From the IMG/VR virus record IMGVR_UViG_3300044655_002537, positions 1 to 40,933 of that record: a stretch of DNA of 40,933 nucleotides. One strand, 5' to 3'. Every line of letters begins with the position of its first letter. Positions within the stretch are counted from its first letter, which is position 1. Both the position numbers and the translations under genes were made by a program. Source of the stretch: a virus. A model generated the notes under the pieces. That model did no database searches. It worked only from the letters and a program-made list of their open reading frames with translations, and had not been told where the DNA came from. Below, one piece after another: positions 33,794-40,933 of the stretch.

Positions 33794-34684
33794 TTATCGG
33801 TTCTTTTTCCGTCGTCTTAACCCCGTATCACTAAAATTAGAAGTAGTGTTACTCAGGGAATAAGTGGCTTGCTGTTTAACTAATTCGTTGGCATAAGGGC
33901 TTGAATCATACGGAAGTTCAGGCTCTTGATTCGTTGATTGACTCAGATTATCAAGCCCAAAATATTGCTTAATTTCTGCCGTAAATTCGTCAATCGCAGT
34001 CGATAACAATTGCCCAGGACTAACAGCGATCAATTGTTCTGGAGATGCTTTTTGAATCCGTTGGATGGTTTGTAATAGGATTTCAAACTCCTCCAGTAGA
34101 TCCTCTTTCTGTCGCTTAAACGTTCCCTGTTCCTCTTTGACCGAAGCAAAACTCAAGTCTTGAACAGTAGAAGACGCAGCGAAAAGCGCGGGGCCGTGGA
34201 TGGCTGGGAAGGCAACGGCGGATACTTCTGCTAATCTTTCAAGTTTTAAATCAACACCCGGACTTAAAAGATTAATTAGTTTCGACTGAACTTCGTTAAC
34301 CTTATTAAGAATTTTAGCCTTGGAAAATGCACCAAGTTTTCCGATTAAGTGTTGCATTTTTGGGTTGGGCAAATCCTCTTGGCGGATAACCCGACACTCG
34401 AAAGGACTAACAAAAATCCCAAGTTTCTTGAGTTCACCGTCCGCCCCGATCAATTGCTTGCTATGATCGGACATGAGTGGAATTTCATAACCTTGAGACA
34501 TTGCCGCGTTTGTCCTTTGTGCAATTCTCAAGATTCTCTCAGAGGGAAATTCATGCACAACCCCTTGGTTGTCTTTATGGGTTCCCTCAATCAAAACCAG
34601 AGCGTTTTTAATCAGCTCTCCGGTGGCATTATCCTCAGAAAACTGACACAATCCACCTATAGCGTCAAAGCAAGAAACACCCAT
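33794..34684 (-). CDS. Prohead protease
   Basis: 296 residues. Family features of the HK97/S78-type serine protease: an early strand with NALVLIEGTHKDN, the catalytic-His candidate in EIPLMSDHSKQ (about residues 68-78), and the Ser candidate in LAEVSAVAFPAIHG (about 152-165). A helical C-terminal region ends in VKQQATYSLSN and the basic LRRRKKNR, motifs shared with the small neighbours, suggesting self-processing. The protein would cleave the scaffold and capsid-associated proteins during head maturation. It is the first gene of the minus-strand operon, facing the XRE gene across 16 bases. No Shine-Dalgarno is seen before its ATG. Confidence 0.75.
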   Translation of the reverse strand: MGVSCFDAIGGLCQFSEDNATGELIKNALVLIEGTHKDNQGVVHEFPSERILRIAQRTNAAMSQGYEIPLMSDHSKQLIGADGELKKLGIFVSPFECRVIRQEDLPNPKMQHLIGKLGAFSKAKILNKVNEVQSKLINLLSPGVDLKLERLAEVSAVAFPAIHGPALFAASSTVQDLSFASVKEEQGTFKRQKEDLLEEFEILLQTIQRIQKASPEQLIAVSPGQLLSTAIDEFTAEIKQYFGLDNLSQSTNQEPELPYDSSPYANELVKQQATYSLSNTTSNFSDTGLRRRKKNR

Positions 34685-34700
34685 AGGGAAGGGGTAAATA

Positions 34701-34985
34701 ATGGGTCAATTACAATACTATTCTGTTAACTCAAATTCTAGTAAAAAGTATCCCAATTCAGGATATTTAGACAGCATCGGATTAAGGTTAAAGAAACTAA
34801 GGGAAGATAGGAATATGACTCAGCTTGAACTGGGGGAGTTACTTAACTACAGGCAACATTCTATAAGCAGAAAAGAATCCGGTGTATCACAAATATCAAG
34901 TATTGAGGTGGTCAATATTTCCAGGGTTTTAAGTTTAACCACGTCTGAATTAATTTATTTATTATTGGGGGTCGATAATGGTTGA
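34701..34985 (+). CDS. XRE-family helix-turn-helix regulator
   Basis: 94 residues. The segment from about 26 to 85 is a Cro/C1-type HTH: IGLRLKKLREDRNMTQLELG, with RQHSISRKESGVSQISSIEV forming turn and recognition helix. AAGGGG six bases ahead of the ATG gives the start. Its stop overlaps the portal start by 8 bases (ATG at 34978), so regulator and portal share an mRNA. A regulator co-transcribed with the portal and divergent from the protease operon is a natural switch for the head genes, but its target site is not seen; the 16-base gap leaves no room for an ordinary promoter outside coding sequence. Confidence 0.85.
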   Translation: MGQLQYYSVNSNSSKKYPNSGYLDSIGLRLKKLREDRNMTQLELGELLNYRQHSISRKESGVSQISSIEVVNISRVLSLTTSELIYLLLGVDNG

Positions 34986-36363
34986 AAAATTAAGTTACCT
35001 TCCGGGTCAAATATCACCCAGTCTTGATAATTTAATCTGGGATTTTGTCTCTAGTTTGGACACTAGGGGAAAATACCCAATTAAAGATTTAGCTGCAATG
35101 CTCAAAGCTGATCCAATATCGGGCGCGGCTTTGACTGTTAAGGCATCAAGAGCAATCGCGTTAACCGGAATGTTTAAGCATGGCAATAATGAGGTTGCTA
35201 GTTTTCCCTCTGGCAAATTTACTCCAGTTGAATTTATTAATTCCTGTTGGGAGTTGATGGATGGATCGCTGTCTGATGTGATCCTTCAGATGTCTAAACA
35301 AGCTTATGGCTTGGGTCGGAGCGTTGCTGAGATTGTGTTTAGTACGGAGATGGAGGGACACAAGGGAGAATTAAGGATTAAACGATTCAATATTTTAGAG
35401 CCTAGTCGGATTAAGTTTGCAGGGAAATCCGGTCAGATAGATCGGATAATTTATTCGTCAAGCAAGGGGGAGGTCGGGATTCCTTATTCTAAATGTTTGC
35501 ACATCTCAAATACCCCAATTGACAGCAACGATCCAAACGGCGACCCACAATCCGCGGCAGCCTATCCTTTTTGGGAATTTCATAAGTTGTTGATGCGGGA
35601 ATGGTCTGTAGCTTGTCAACGGCAAGCGACAGGATTGACCATCGTACAGGTTCCGTCAACTGAACCGATCCCTATGATGGACGCGAACGGCAAGCCCATT
35701 CTTGATGAATATGGACAAACCAAAAACACATCGGCATTAGCTCAGGCTTTAGATCAATTAAAAGATTTAGCCAACGGGTCGATTGTTGGAACTGACAAAA
35801 ACAACACCATCACCACGATTCCACAAACCGGAGGAGAAGGGTTTTTTAATTTAACTTCTGAGAAATTAGATAAATATAGGTGGTTGGCTTATGGAATCCC
35901 CTATACAATCTTTAATGAAGGCACTGCTACACTCGGACAGGCTGGCTTGAACTCAGGGCATAGATTGATTTTAGATGGCTTAATTGAGGAAATAGCTAGG
36001 CAGTTTAGGGATAGATTAATTAATAATGTTTGTCGCCCTTTATTGATGTGGAATTTTGGAATACAAGATAATTATGGAACATTTGAATCAGAACAATTCT
36101 TAGATCCCGCACAGTCGGGAATGCGAGTTTCTAATATTATGACCTGTATTCAAACTGGATTATTTAATCCCACTGATTTAGAGGCGTTAAATCAACTCAG
36201 GAAAGATTTAGGATTAAGTCAAAGAAGACAGGAGGATTTCAACCAAGAATTAATCGAAAAAATTATGGCAGCAGAACAGCAAAAACAAGCGCAAGCACAA
36301 GCTGAATCGGCAACAGCGGAAAAAACAGAGGAGAAAACAGAGGAGGATAACCCGTATTTATAA
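34978..36363 (+). CDS. Portal protein (Mu gp29-like, DUF935)
   Basis: 461 residues, near the usual size. Features of the DUF935 family are GAALTVKASRAIALTGMF, the FWEFHKLLMREWSVACQRQA segment and, near residue 290-330, EKLDKYRWLAYGIPYTIFNE, with a C-terminal Gln/Glu-rich tail (QQKQAQAQAE, EEKTEEDNPYL). Twelve copies would form the ring where DNA enters and leaves the head and bind the terminase. It lies over 30 kb from the terminase in this window and on the plus strand, unlike the typical terminase-portal pairing. The stop overlaps the convergent gene's stop by six bases. Confidence 0.85.
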   Translation: MVEKLSYLPGQISPSLDNLIWDFVSSLDTRGKYPIKDLAAMLKADPISGAALTVKASRAIALTGMFKHGNNEVASFPSGKFTPVEFINSCWELMDGSLSDVILQMSKQAYGLGRSVAEIVFSTEMEGHKGELRIKRFNILEPSRIKFAGKSGQIDRIIYSSSKGEVGIPYSKCLHISNTPIDSNDPNGDPQSAAAYPFWEFHKLLMREWSVACQRQATGLTIVQVPSTEPIPMMDANGKPILDEYGQTKNTSALAQALDQLKDLANGSIVGTDKNNTITTIPQTGGEGFFNLTSEKLDKYRWLAYGIPYTIFNEGTATLGQAGLNSGHRLILDGLIEEIARQFRDRLINNVCRPLLMWNFGIQDNYGTFESEQFLDPAQSGMRVSNIMTCIQTGLFNPTDLEALNQLRKDLGLSQRRQEDFNQELIEKIMAAEQQKQAQAQAESATAEKTEEKTEEDNPYL

Positions 36364-36735
36364 CTTTCCGGTGTAACCAATTTTAATCTCAATCTCAATT
36401 TTTCTGCTATCTGTAGAATGGGGTGTTTGGGACACATTAATTTCCGATCTTGAATTGACAACCTGACTAGGGGAACCAGAAAAAGCACCCCAATCACACC
36501 CATTGATAGGCTCGGATAATCTAACTAAGCTAACGTTATTTGATCCTACTTGAATAGGATTAAAAGCAAAAGCTCTAATCACTGAAGGAAACCCCGGAAT
36601 AGACATATTTAATTGAACAGCTACGGATTGACCTTGAGGCTTTGATTGTCTGGCTGATCCTTTTTGAATAGGGGATTGAGATTTAATAATATTTGCTAGA
36701 GTTTGACTTAAACCACTTTCTGTGACAATTTTCAT
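36358..36735 (-). CDS. Hypothetical protein, 125 residues, wedged between portal and tail genes
   Basis: The frame fits exactly: its stop overlaps the portal stop by 6 bases and its ATG shares CATG with the ATG of the next plus-strand gene. The N-terminal 40 residues are Ser/Gln/Lys-rich (SPIQKGSARQSKPQGQS), the rest is strand-rich (IPGFPSVIRAFAFNPIQVG, ending KIEIEIKIGYTGKL). The family is not recognised. The tight nesting argues for a real gene rather than a chance frame. It would be transcribed against the portal/tail mRNA. Confidence 0.6.
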   Translation of the reverse strand: MKIVTESGLSQTLANIIKSQSPIQKGSARQSKPQGQSVAVQLNMSIPGFPSVIRAFAFNPIQVGSNNVSLVRLSEPINGCDWGAFSGSPSQVVNSRSEINVSQTPHSTDSRKIEIEIKIGYTGKL

Positions 36736-38587
36736 GAGTACGATTTTTCCTGGGAATTTGAATCAATGTCTTCCCGCTACTGTATCAATTGAAACGGGGG
36801 GAAGTTTGACTACGAATGGCACAATCTATTTAGGGATTCAAGCCCTCAACGAATCGGGGGTTAATTTTTGTTCAACACTCGTACCGGCAAGCTATACGGT
36901 CGGGAGTCGAATTAGAGTCCAGTTTAATTCTGCCAACAGAACCGGAGGGACTCTATTCCCTTATTATCTCTTAATTGCTTCACCTGATAGCGACAAAGCC
37001 AATGGTCACGTTATAGGAATCTGGAAAAATTGGGAAGACAACGGAAAAACTTTAGCGACATTCTCCGACATTCTTTTGAGCCAAGATACTGATTTAGCCA
37101 TCACCCCGCTATCGGTAGCAAACCCTCTGGCACTACCAACAAATGCCATTCAGGGACAGGTAAGAACTGTTACCAGTTTGGGTGCTTATTACCTGAGATT
37201 AGACACCCCGCAAGCTGTTGATGGGGTTAAGGTTATTGCTGATAATTCAGGGAATAAATGGATTTTGAATCTTGGATCTACTAATTATGGGGCATTCCCA
37301 ATCGGAGGGACTACTGGAGTTTTTGGCTGTCATCAACCAGCAGCGAATATTGATGCTGAAATCTTAGCAAATAATCCATTTTTTCCACGTCCCACATACA
37401 CTCCCGATGGTAGCGGATCATTGTTTGACCCCGATCAATCACCGATTAGGTTAGCTTTCCTAAATCTGTATGACTCGGAAATGGGAGTGGGTAGAAGACT
37501 CCGTTTAAACTGTTTTTTAAATGGGTCAGAACCTGTTTCTAATTTGTTGAGTGGGAGGATTTTTGCTAAGGTTCTAGGCTTTGTGAATATTGATTCTGGG
37601 GAGCTTGTCACCGAAAATGACACGGGCGATGGGAACGATATGGATGGTGTTGGGGAATGGGTTCCTGTTGATACGAAGTTAGGCTTTTTTATTCTGCAAA
37701 GACCTTTGCCTTATAACTGGGTTGTCGCTGTTGAGATAGCAGTTGGATTCAAGTCTTCGGAACTTCAGATAGCACCCGGATCGATTTTGAGCTTTACTCT
37801 TAGCTGTGGGATTCAGTCAGGTGTGTTGGTTGAAGGAGGTCTGATTTATAGGCAGCCACAAGGGGGATTAATCTATAAAGATCAAAATTATACGGGTCGG
37901 GTTTTGCCAGATGCTGTAGGGGTGAGAGTTGGCAGGATGGCAGGGGGGATGATCCACGGATCACAGTCTCGAATCTATGAATTTCTGGACACACCTGAAC
38001 AGTTTTTATCTGGATTTTTAACCAATACTGAAGGGCAAAAAATAACCCTTAGTCGTGATGGTGTAGCCACTTTTCGAGGGATTGAGGCTACCCAATCATC
38101 GGAAGCGTTATTGGCAATTGTTTCTACAAAAACTGGGGAATCCAAGGTTTTTTGGGGTGCTAATGAATTAGTCCTAAATAGCCAAGGAATTTCAGCCATA
38201 ATAACCTATCCATCAGGAGGTTTCAATGTTTCCTTGATTCGTTTCTATCTTTTAATTAATGGCGTTTTATATAGGCAGGATTCTCCTTCTGGAATCACAA
38301 CAGGATTAACCTCTCAAACTTTTAATATTTCTGCCATTACTGGATTTAGTTTGACAAGTTTAGAACCGACTAATTATATTAATGGCTTATTTACCTCCCC
38401 TGGTATGGCAATAAGTTTATCCTCTGGATCTTTGTCTGGAAATATTAAGTTAGGGGTTTCTTATGTTTACAATGGAAGTATTGTATCATCAATCTCTCAA
38501 GATGTTTCACTAGGATGTTTACCTATCCTAGATTTTGATGCTATGATTAGAATAACAGCAAGGAAGATGACGTTAATTTTTGGATAA
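36734..38587 (+). CDS. Tail tip/baseplate-like structural protein, 617 residues
   Basis: Taken from ATG at 36734 (an in-frame GTG lies at 36722). Beta-rich, without transmembrane or enzyme motifs: IETGGSLTTNGTIYLGIQAL, GEWVPVDTKLGFFILQRPLP, NYTGRVLPDAVGVRVGRMAG. A later part (FLTNTEGQKITLSRDGVATF, then VFWGANELVLN) recalls tail-fibre receptor or collar sequences. It starts a plus-strand run leading to obvious fibre genes, so a tail tip or fibre-anchor role is likely. No named family. No Shine-Dalgarno, as its start is shared with the divergent gene. Confidence 0.55.
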   Translation: MSTIFPGNLNQCLPATVSIETGGSLTTNGTIYLGIQALNESGVNFCSTLVPASYTVGSRIRVQFNSANRTGGTLFPYYLLIASPDSDKANGHVIGIWKNWEDNGKTLATFSDILLSQDTDLAITPLSVANPLALPTNAIQGQVRTVTSLGAYYLRLDTPQAVDGVKVIADNSGNKWILNLGSTNYGAFPIGGTTGVFGCHQPAANIDAEILANNPFFPRPTYTPDGSGSLFDPDQSPIRLAFLNLYDSEMGVGRRLRLNCFLNGSEPVSNLLSGRIFAKVLGFVNIDSGELVTENDTGDGNDMDGVGEWVPVDTKLGFFILQRPLPYNWVVAVEIAVGFKSSELQIAPGSILSFTLSCGIQSGVLVEGGLIYRQPQGGLIYKDQNYTGRVLPDAVGVRVGRMAGGMIHGSQSRIYEFLDTPEQFLSGFLTNTEGQKITLSRDGVATFRGIEATQSSEALLAIVSTKTGESKVFWGANELVLNSQGISAIITYPSGGFNVSLIRFYLLINGVLYRQDSPSGITTGLTSQTFNISAITGFSLTSLEPTNYINGLFTSPGMAISLSSGSLSGNIKLGVSYVYNGSIVSSISQDVSLGCLPILDFDAMIRITARKMTLIFG

Positions 38588-38588
38588 T

Positions 38589-38759
38589 ATGAGAAATCTA
38601 AATTATGTATCGCAAGAGTTAATAAAAATATTAAAATTAACTCAGCCTCAAATTAAAAACGGATACAATCAAGTCACGCTATCAACTCAAAAGCAGACGA
38701 TTGTAATTCCCAAACAATCTGGCTCCAAAAGATCATCATCTAGTTCAAGGAGTATTTGA
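38589..38759 (+). CDS. Small ORF, 56 residues, Ser-rich basic tail
   Basis: ATG at 38589 follows the previous stop by one base. The product begins MRNLNYVSQELIKILKLTQP and ends in KQSGSKRSSSSSRSI. The last bases hold the AAGGAG used by the next gene. The tight fit in the run supports coding, but there is no Shine-Dalgarno of its own and no known homologue, so it may be translated by reinitiation. Confidence 0.45.
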   Translation: MRNLNYVSQELIKILKLTQPQIKNGYNQVTLSTQKQTIVIPKQSGSKRSSSSSRSI

Positions 38760-38762
38760 AAC

Positions 38763-39230
38763 ATGACACTATCAACCGAAGCTCGAACGAATCTAAACAG
38801 CATTTTAACTGCCTTGGATGAGCAAATGCAGTTAAGCGAAAATGCAGCTTATCAAGCTGCATTAAAATACAACGCTGTATTGAGTTGCTTTGATGATATC
38901 TCTACGCTCACCAAAGAGGCAACATTAACGGCGATTAACGCCAAGATTCCCAGTCTTTCTAATAACAGGATTCCGGTTGAGTTTCCCGCGACCAACCTAA
39001 CAGCAGATTGGAGGATTTTAACAGCAGGGACAACAACTATTCCCGCAGGGAGTTGTTATGTCTACATAACGATTTTAACCGGAACTGTAACGATTAATGG
39101 ACTGACAAAAACAGCAACAAATGGGATTAATGACATTGTGAATTTGGAGTCATGCTTGCCCGCGCGACATCCCGCCATCACAATCATTGTTCCAGAAGGG
39201 GCATCCGTTGAACTAATAAGGGGGTTTTAG
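38763..39230 (+). CDS. Tail fibre-associated structural protein, 155 residues
   Basis: It has a helical N-terminus (TEARTNLNSILTALDEQMQL, suited to trimeric coiled coil) followed by a small beta domain (ILTAGTTTIPAGSCYVYITI, ending GASVELIRGF). The composition and place directly before the fibre gene suggest a short fibre or fibre adaptor. AAGGAG ten bases upstream supports the start, and the TAG stop abuts the next ATG. Similar small proteins with this Gly/Thr beta module are often annotated as phage tail-fibre neighbours; I am not certain of a family. Confidence 0.55.
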   Translation: MTLSTEARTNLNSILTALDEQMQLSENAAYQAALKYNAVLSCFDDISTLTKEATLTAINAKIPSLSNNRIPVEFPATNLTADWRILTAGTTTIPAGSCYVYITILTGTVTINGLTKTATNGINDIVNLESCLPARHPAITIIVPEGASVELIRGF

Positions 39231-40664
39231 ATGGGCGTTGGACAATTAATTAGGAATGTGATTACAGCTGAAACCGATCCAACGGTGGCAAATTTCACAA
39301 AATCATTAACTTCTAGCAACACAATCTTAACGGCCGTTAACGCCGCGTCTGGCACAATTTCAGCATCGGTTTTGCCATCTTATGTCGATGATGTCTTGAA
39401 TTTTGCTAACCTTGCAGCGCTTCCGGTTGCGGGTGAGACTGGCAAAATTTATGTCACCGAAGATAACAACAAAACCTACCGATGGTCGGGTTCTGTTTAT
39501 GTTGAAATATCAAGCTCGGCAACGGCGGGGGAGGCGTTAAAACTAACAAACGCCCGGACAATTTCAACGACGGGGGATGCTACTTATTCTGTTAGTTTTG
39601 ATGGTTCAGCTAATGTTTCAAGCGCAATAACTCTGGCAACAGTTAATAGTAATGTTGGTGCGTTTGGCGGTGCTGGTTCAATTCCTGTCGTTACCGTCAA
39701 CGCCAAAGGACAAATAACAGCCGTTTCAACTAACAGCATCGGCAACGAATTAATTGCTATTCAATCGCTATCCGACACCCCAGGATTCCTAAAGAAAACA
39801 GGGGATGGGACTTATTCTATTGATATTAATTCCTATCTTTCATTGGCGGGTGGAACTTTAACGGGGGCATTGATCGCCACTTCTTTTTCTGGGGTTGGGA
39901 CGGCATTAACAGCTTTAAATGCTTCAAATATCTCAACTGGAACCATCAACGCAGCCCGATTACCCGCAGCTTACCTTCCCCTGACTGGTGGGACGGTATC
40001 AAGTGCCGTATTAATTCAAAGCGCAACACAATTTAATGGTTTTGCAGTAAGCAACGGTTCTTTTACCGTGGCACAATTACAAGGGAGTTCGGCAGTAAAT
40101 GATAACGGAGCTTTAACACTAAGGAATACCAATACTGCAACTATAAACATTGTTGCATCAGGCGCGTCATATTTTAATGGGGGAAACGTTGGTTTTGGTG
40201 GGTCAAATCCTTCTTATCCTTTGGATGTTTTCGGGGATTCTAGGTTTAGTGGAGTTGCTAATTTCACGAATGCAACACAATCAACATCTCCCACCACGGG
40301 AGCAAGTAGAGTTACAGGCGGTCAGGGGATTGGAGGAAATCAATATGTTGGTGGGTTTAGTTCTTTAGGAGGTGATGCAAACCATCCGGGGATTAAAGTT
40401 AAAGTTTTGACGGGGACTACGGCTGCAACAGAAGGGGGGGTGACTACCGTTGCTCATGCAATTTCGCTTTCTAAAATCGTCTCTACCACTGTTTCTATAA
40501 ACTATAATAATAGTTATCTTATCCCCCCTAATTACTCCATATCGCCCGGTTATGAGTACGGATTCAATACAGATACCACCAACATTAATATTGTATTAAA
40601 GGCATTAAATAGTGCTAATATTTTGTCAAAACCACTAACTATCACAATAATTTACACGGCATAA
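39231..40664 (+). CDS. Phage tail fibre/receptor-binding candidate
   Basis: 477 residues. N-terminal attachment-like part MGVGQLIRNVITAETDPTVA, then a module with GETGKIYVTEDNNKTYRWSG common in phage fibres. Repeats of the fibre type follow: LTNARTISTTGDATYSVSFD, then YLSLAGGTLTGAL and YLPLTGGTVSSAV, each about a shaft turn. The C-terminal domain from about residue 330 (FGDSRFSGVANFTNATQSTS to TNINIVLKALNSANILSK) is likely the receptor-binding head. No C-terminal chaperone domain is visible. It begins directly after the preceding stop. Host range is probably decided here. Confidence 0.75.
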   Translation: MGVGQLIRNVITAETDPTVANFTKSLTSSNTILTAVNAASGTISASVLPSYVDDVLNFANLAALPVAGETGKIYVTEDNNKTYRWSGSVYVEISSSATAGEALKLTNARTISTTGDATYSVSFDGSANVSSAITLATVNSNVGAFGGAGSIPVVTVNAKGQITAVSTNSIGNELIAIQSLSDTPGFLKKTGDGTYSIDINSYLSLAGGTLTGALIATSFSGVGTALTALNASNISTGTINAARLPAAYLPLTGGTVSSAVLIQSATQFNGFAVSNGSFTVAQLQGSSAVNDNGALTLRNTNTATINIVASGASYFNGGNVGFGGSNPSYPLDVFGDSRFSGVANFTNATQSTSPTTGASRVTGGQGIGGNQYVGGFSSLGGDANHPGIKVKVLTGTTAATEGGVTTVAHAISLSKIVSTTVSINYNNSYLIPPNYSISPGYEYGFNTDTTNINIVLKALNSANILSKPLTITIIYTA

Positions 40665-40668
40665 AATC

Positions 40669-40933
40669 ATGACTATTGAGAAAAAAGACCATTTTTTTGT
40701 ATTGCAAAGCCAACAGATTCCCGTGAGTGGGATTTTATTGGACGTTGCAATTGAATTGTGTCACCAATATTCAATTGTTGACACGGAAACCGGAGAAGTT
40801 TTGGGGACAAGCCCAGGTGAAGGTATTTTGAATTTGGGGACTCCCGCCGAGCTAGAACTAGATTTTCCTGGATTTTCAGAGCGGATGGAATGGATAAAAA
40901 TTGCTTTGGTTACTAAGGCAATGGGAATAATAG
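40669..40933 (+). CDS. Hypothetical protein, partial at right edge
   Basis: ATG at 40669 opens a frame that stays open to the window end, 88 codons so far: MTIEKKDHFFVLQSQQIPVS, with VDTETGEVLGTSPGEG. It starts four bases after the fibre stop, so it belongs to the same run and may be a fibre partner or assembly chaperone. Family not recognised. Confidence 0.5.
   Translation, partial: MTIEKKDHFFVLQSQQIPVSGILLDVAIELCHQYSIVDTETGEVLGTSPGEGILNLGTPAELELDFPGFSERMEWIKIALVTKAMGII

Noticed and set aside
34349-34729. Plus-strand open frame of 126 codons over the protease start
   Set aside because: Antisense to the protease and overlaps the XRE gene start in another frame; no motif.
36722-40933. Diversity-generating retroelement acting on tail fibre genes
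   Set aside because: No reverse transcriptase and no variable/template near-repeat was seen in the window.
1-40933. Prophage integration signs, tRNA genes, CRISPR arrays, insertion sequences
   Set aside because: No integrase, no tRNA cloverleaf or att-like repeat, no spaced direct repeats and no transposase were found by reading.

Overview
This window is a virion-structure and packaging region of a tailed bacteriophage or prophage whose host is almost certainly a cyanobacterium. The host call rests on nine copies of the cyanobacterial HIP1 octamer GCGATCGC (roughly one is expected by chance) and on moderate, AT-leaning base composition. I see head genes, a tail tube, tail assembly chaperones and a 2641-residue tape measure, but no tail sheath or myovirus baseplate wedge genes, so a long-tailed siphovirus is the best reading. 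No integrase, lysis cassette, tRNA, CRISPR array or replication module lies inside the window, so I cannot tell a free phage from a prophage.

Layout. At the left edge a ParB-domain/DNA methyltransferase fusion runs off the window on the minus strand (1-1319). A plus-strand packaging block follows: small terminase (1495-1890, with coding similarity extending upstream), large terminase (1896-3581) and a 1477-residue Mu F-type head morphogenesis protein with a giant coiled-coil extension (3611-8044). Region 8.1-12.1 kb is accessory: a BRO-N/DinD-like regulator bounded by hairpins, a ParB-fold gene, a CPYC membrane protein and unknowns. A 1068-residue putative tail hub protein (12133-15339, plus) and a cyanobacterial-type unknown (15384-15926, minus) come next.

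From 34684 down to 16053 the minus strand is one tightly packed morphogenesis operon: prohead protease, three small arginine-tailed proteins, an acidic scaffold candidate, decoration protein, major capsid protein, an HhH connector, head-tail adaptor, an unknown, a ParB-like protein, tail terminator, tail tube, the G and G-T tail chaperones, a gpG-like virion morphogenesis protein and the tape measure. Divergent from it on the plus strand are an XRE regulator, the DUF935-type portal, and a tail tip/fibre block (36734 to the right edge), interrupted by one minus-strand gene (36358-36735).

Most notable: (1) a canonical -1 frameshift heptamer, T TTT TTG, joins the two tail chaperone frames; (2) a set of head-region proteins shares an arginine-rich tag (RRRxK or RRxKxGK type) and a KQ(Q/T)A(S/T/N)(F/Y) motif, a candidate prohead-protease processing and capsid-targeting system; (3) a ParB-like protein carrying both motifs sits between head-completion and tail genes; (4) the Mu F head protein is three to four times its usual length; (5) the tape measure has an internal repeat. 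All functional calls come from reading the sequence; none was checked by database search.
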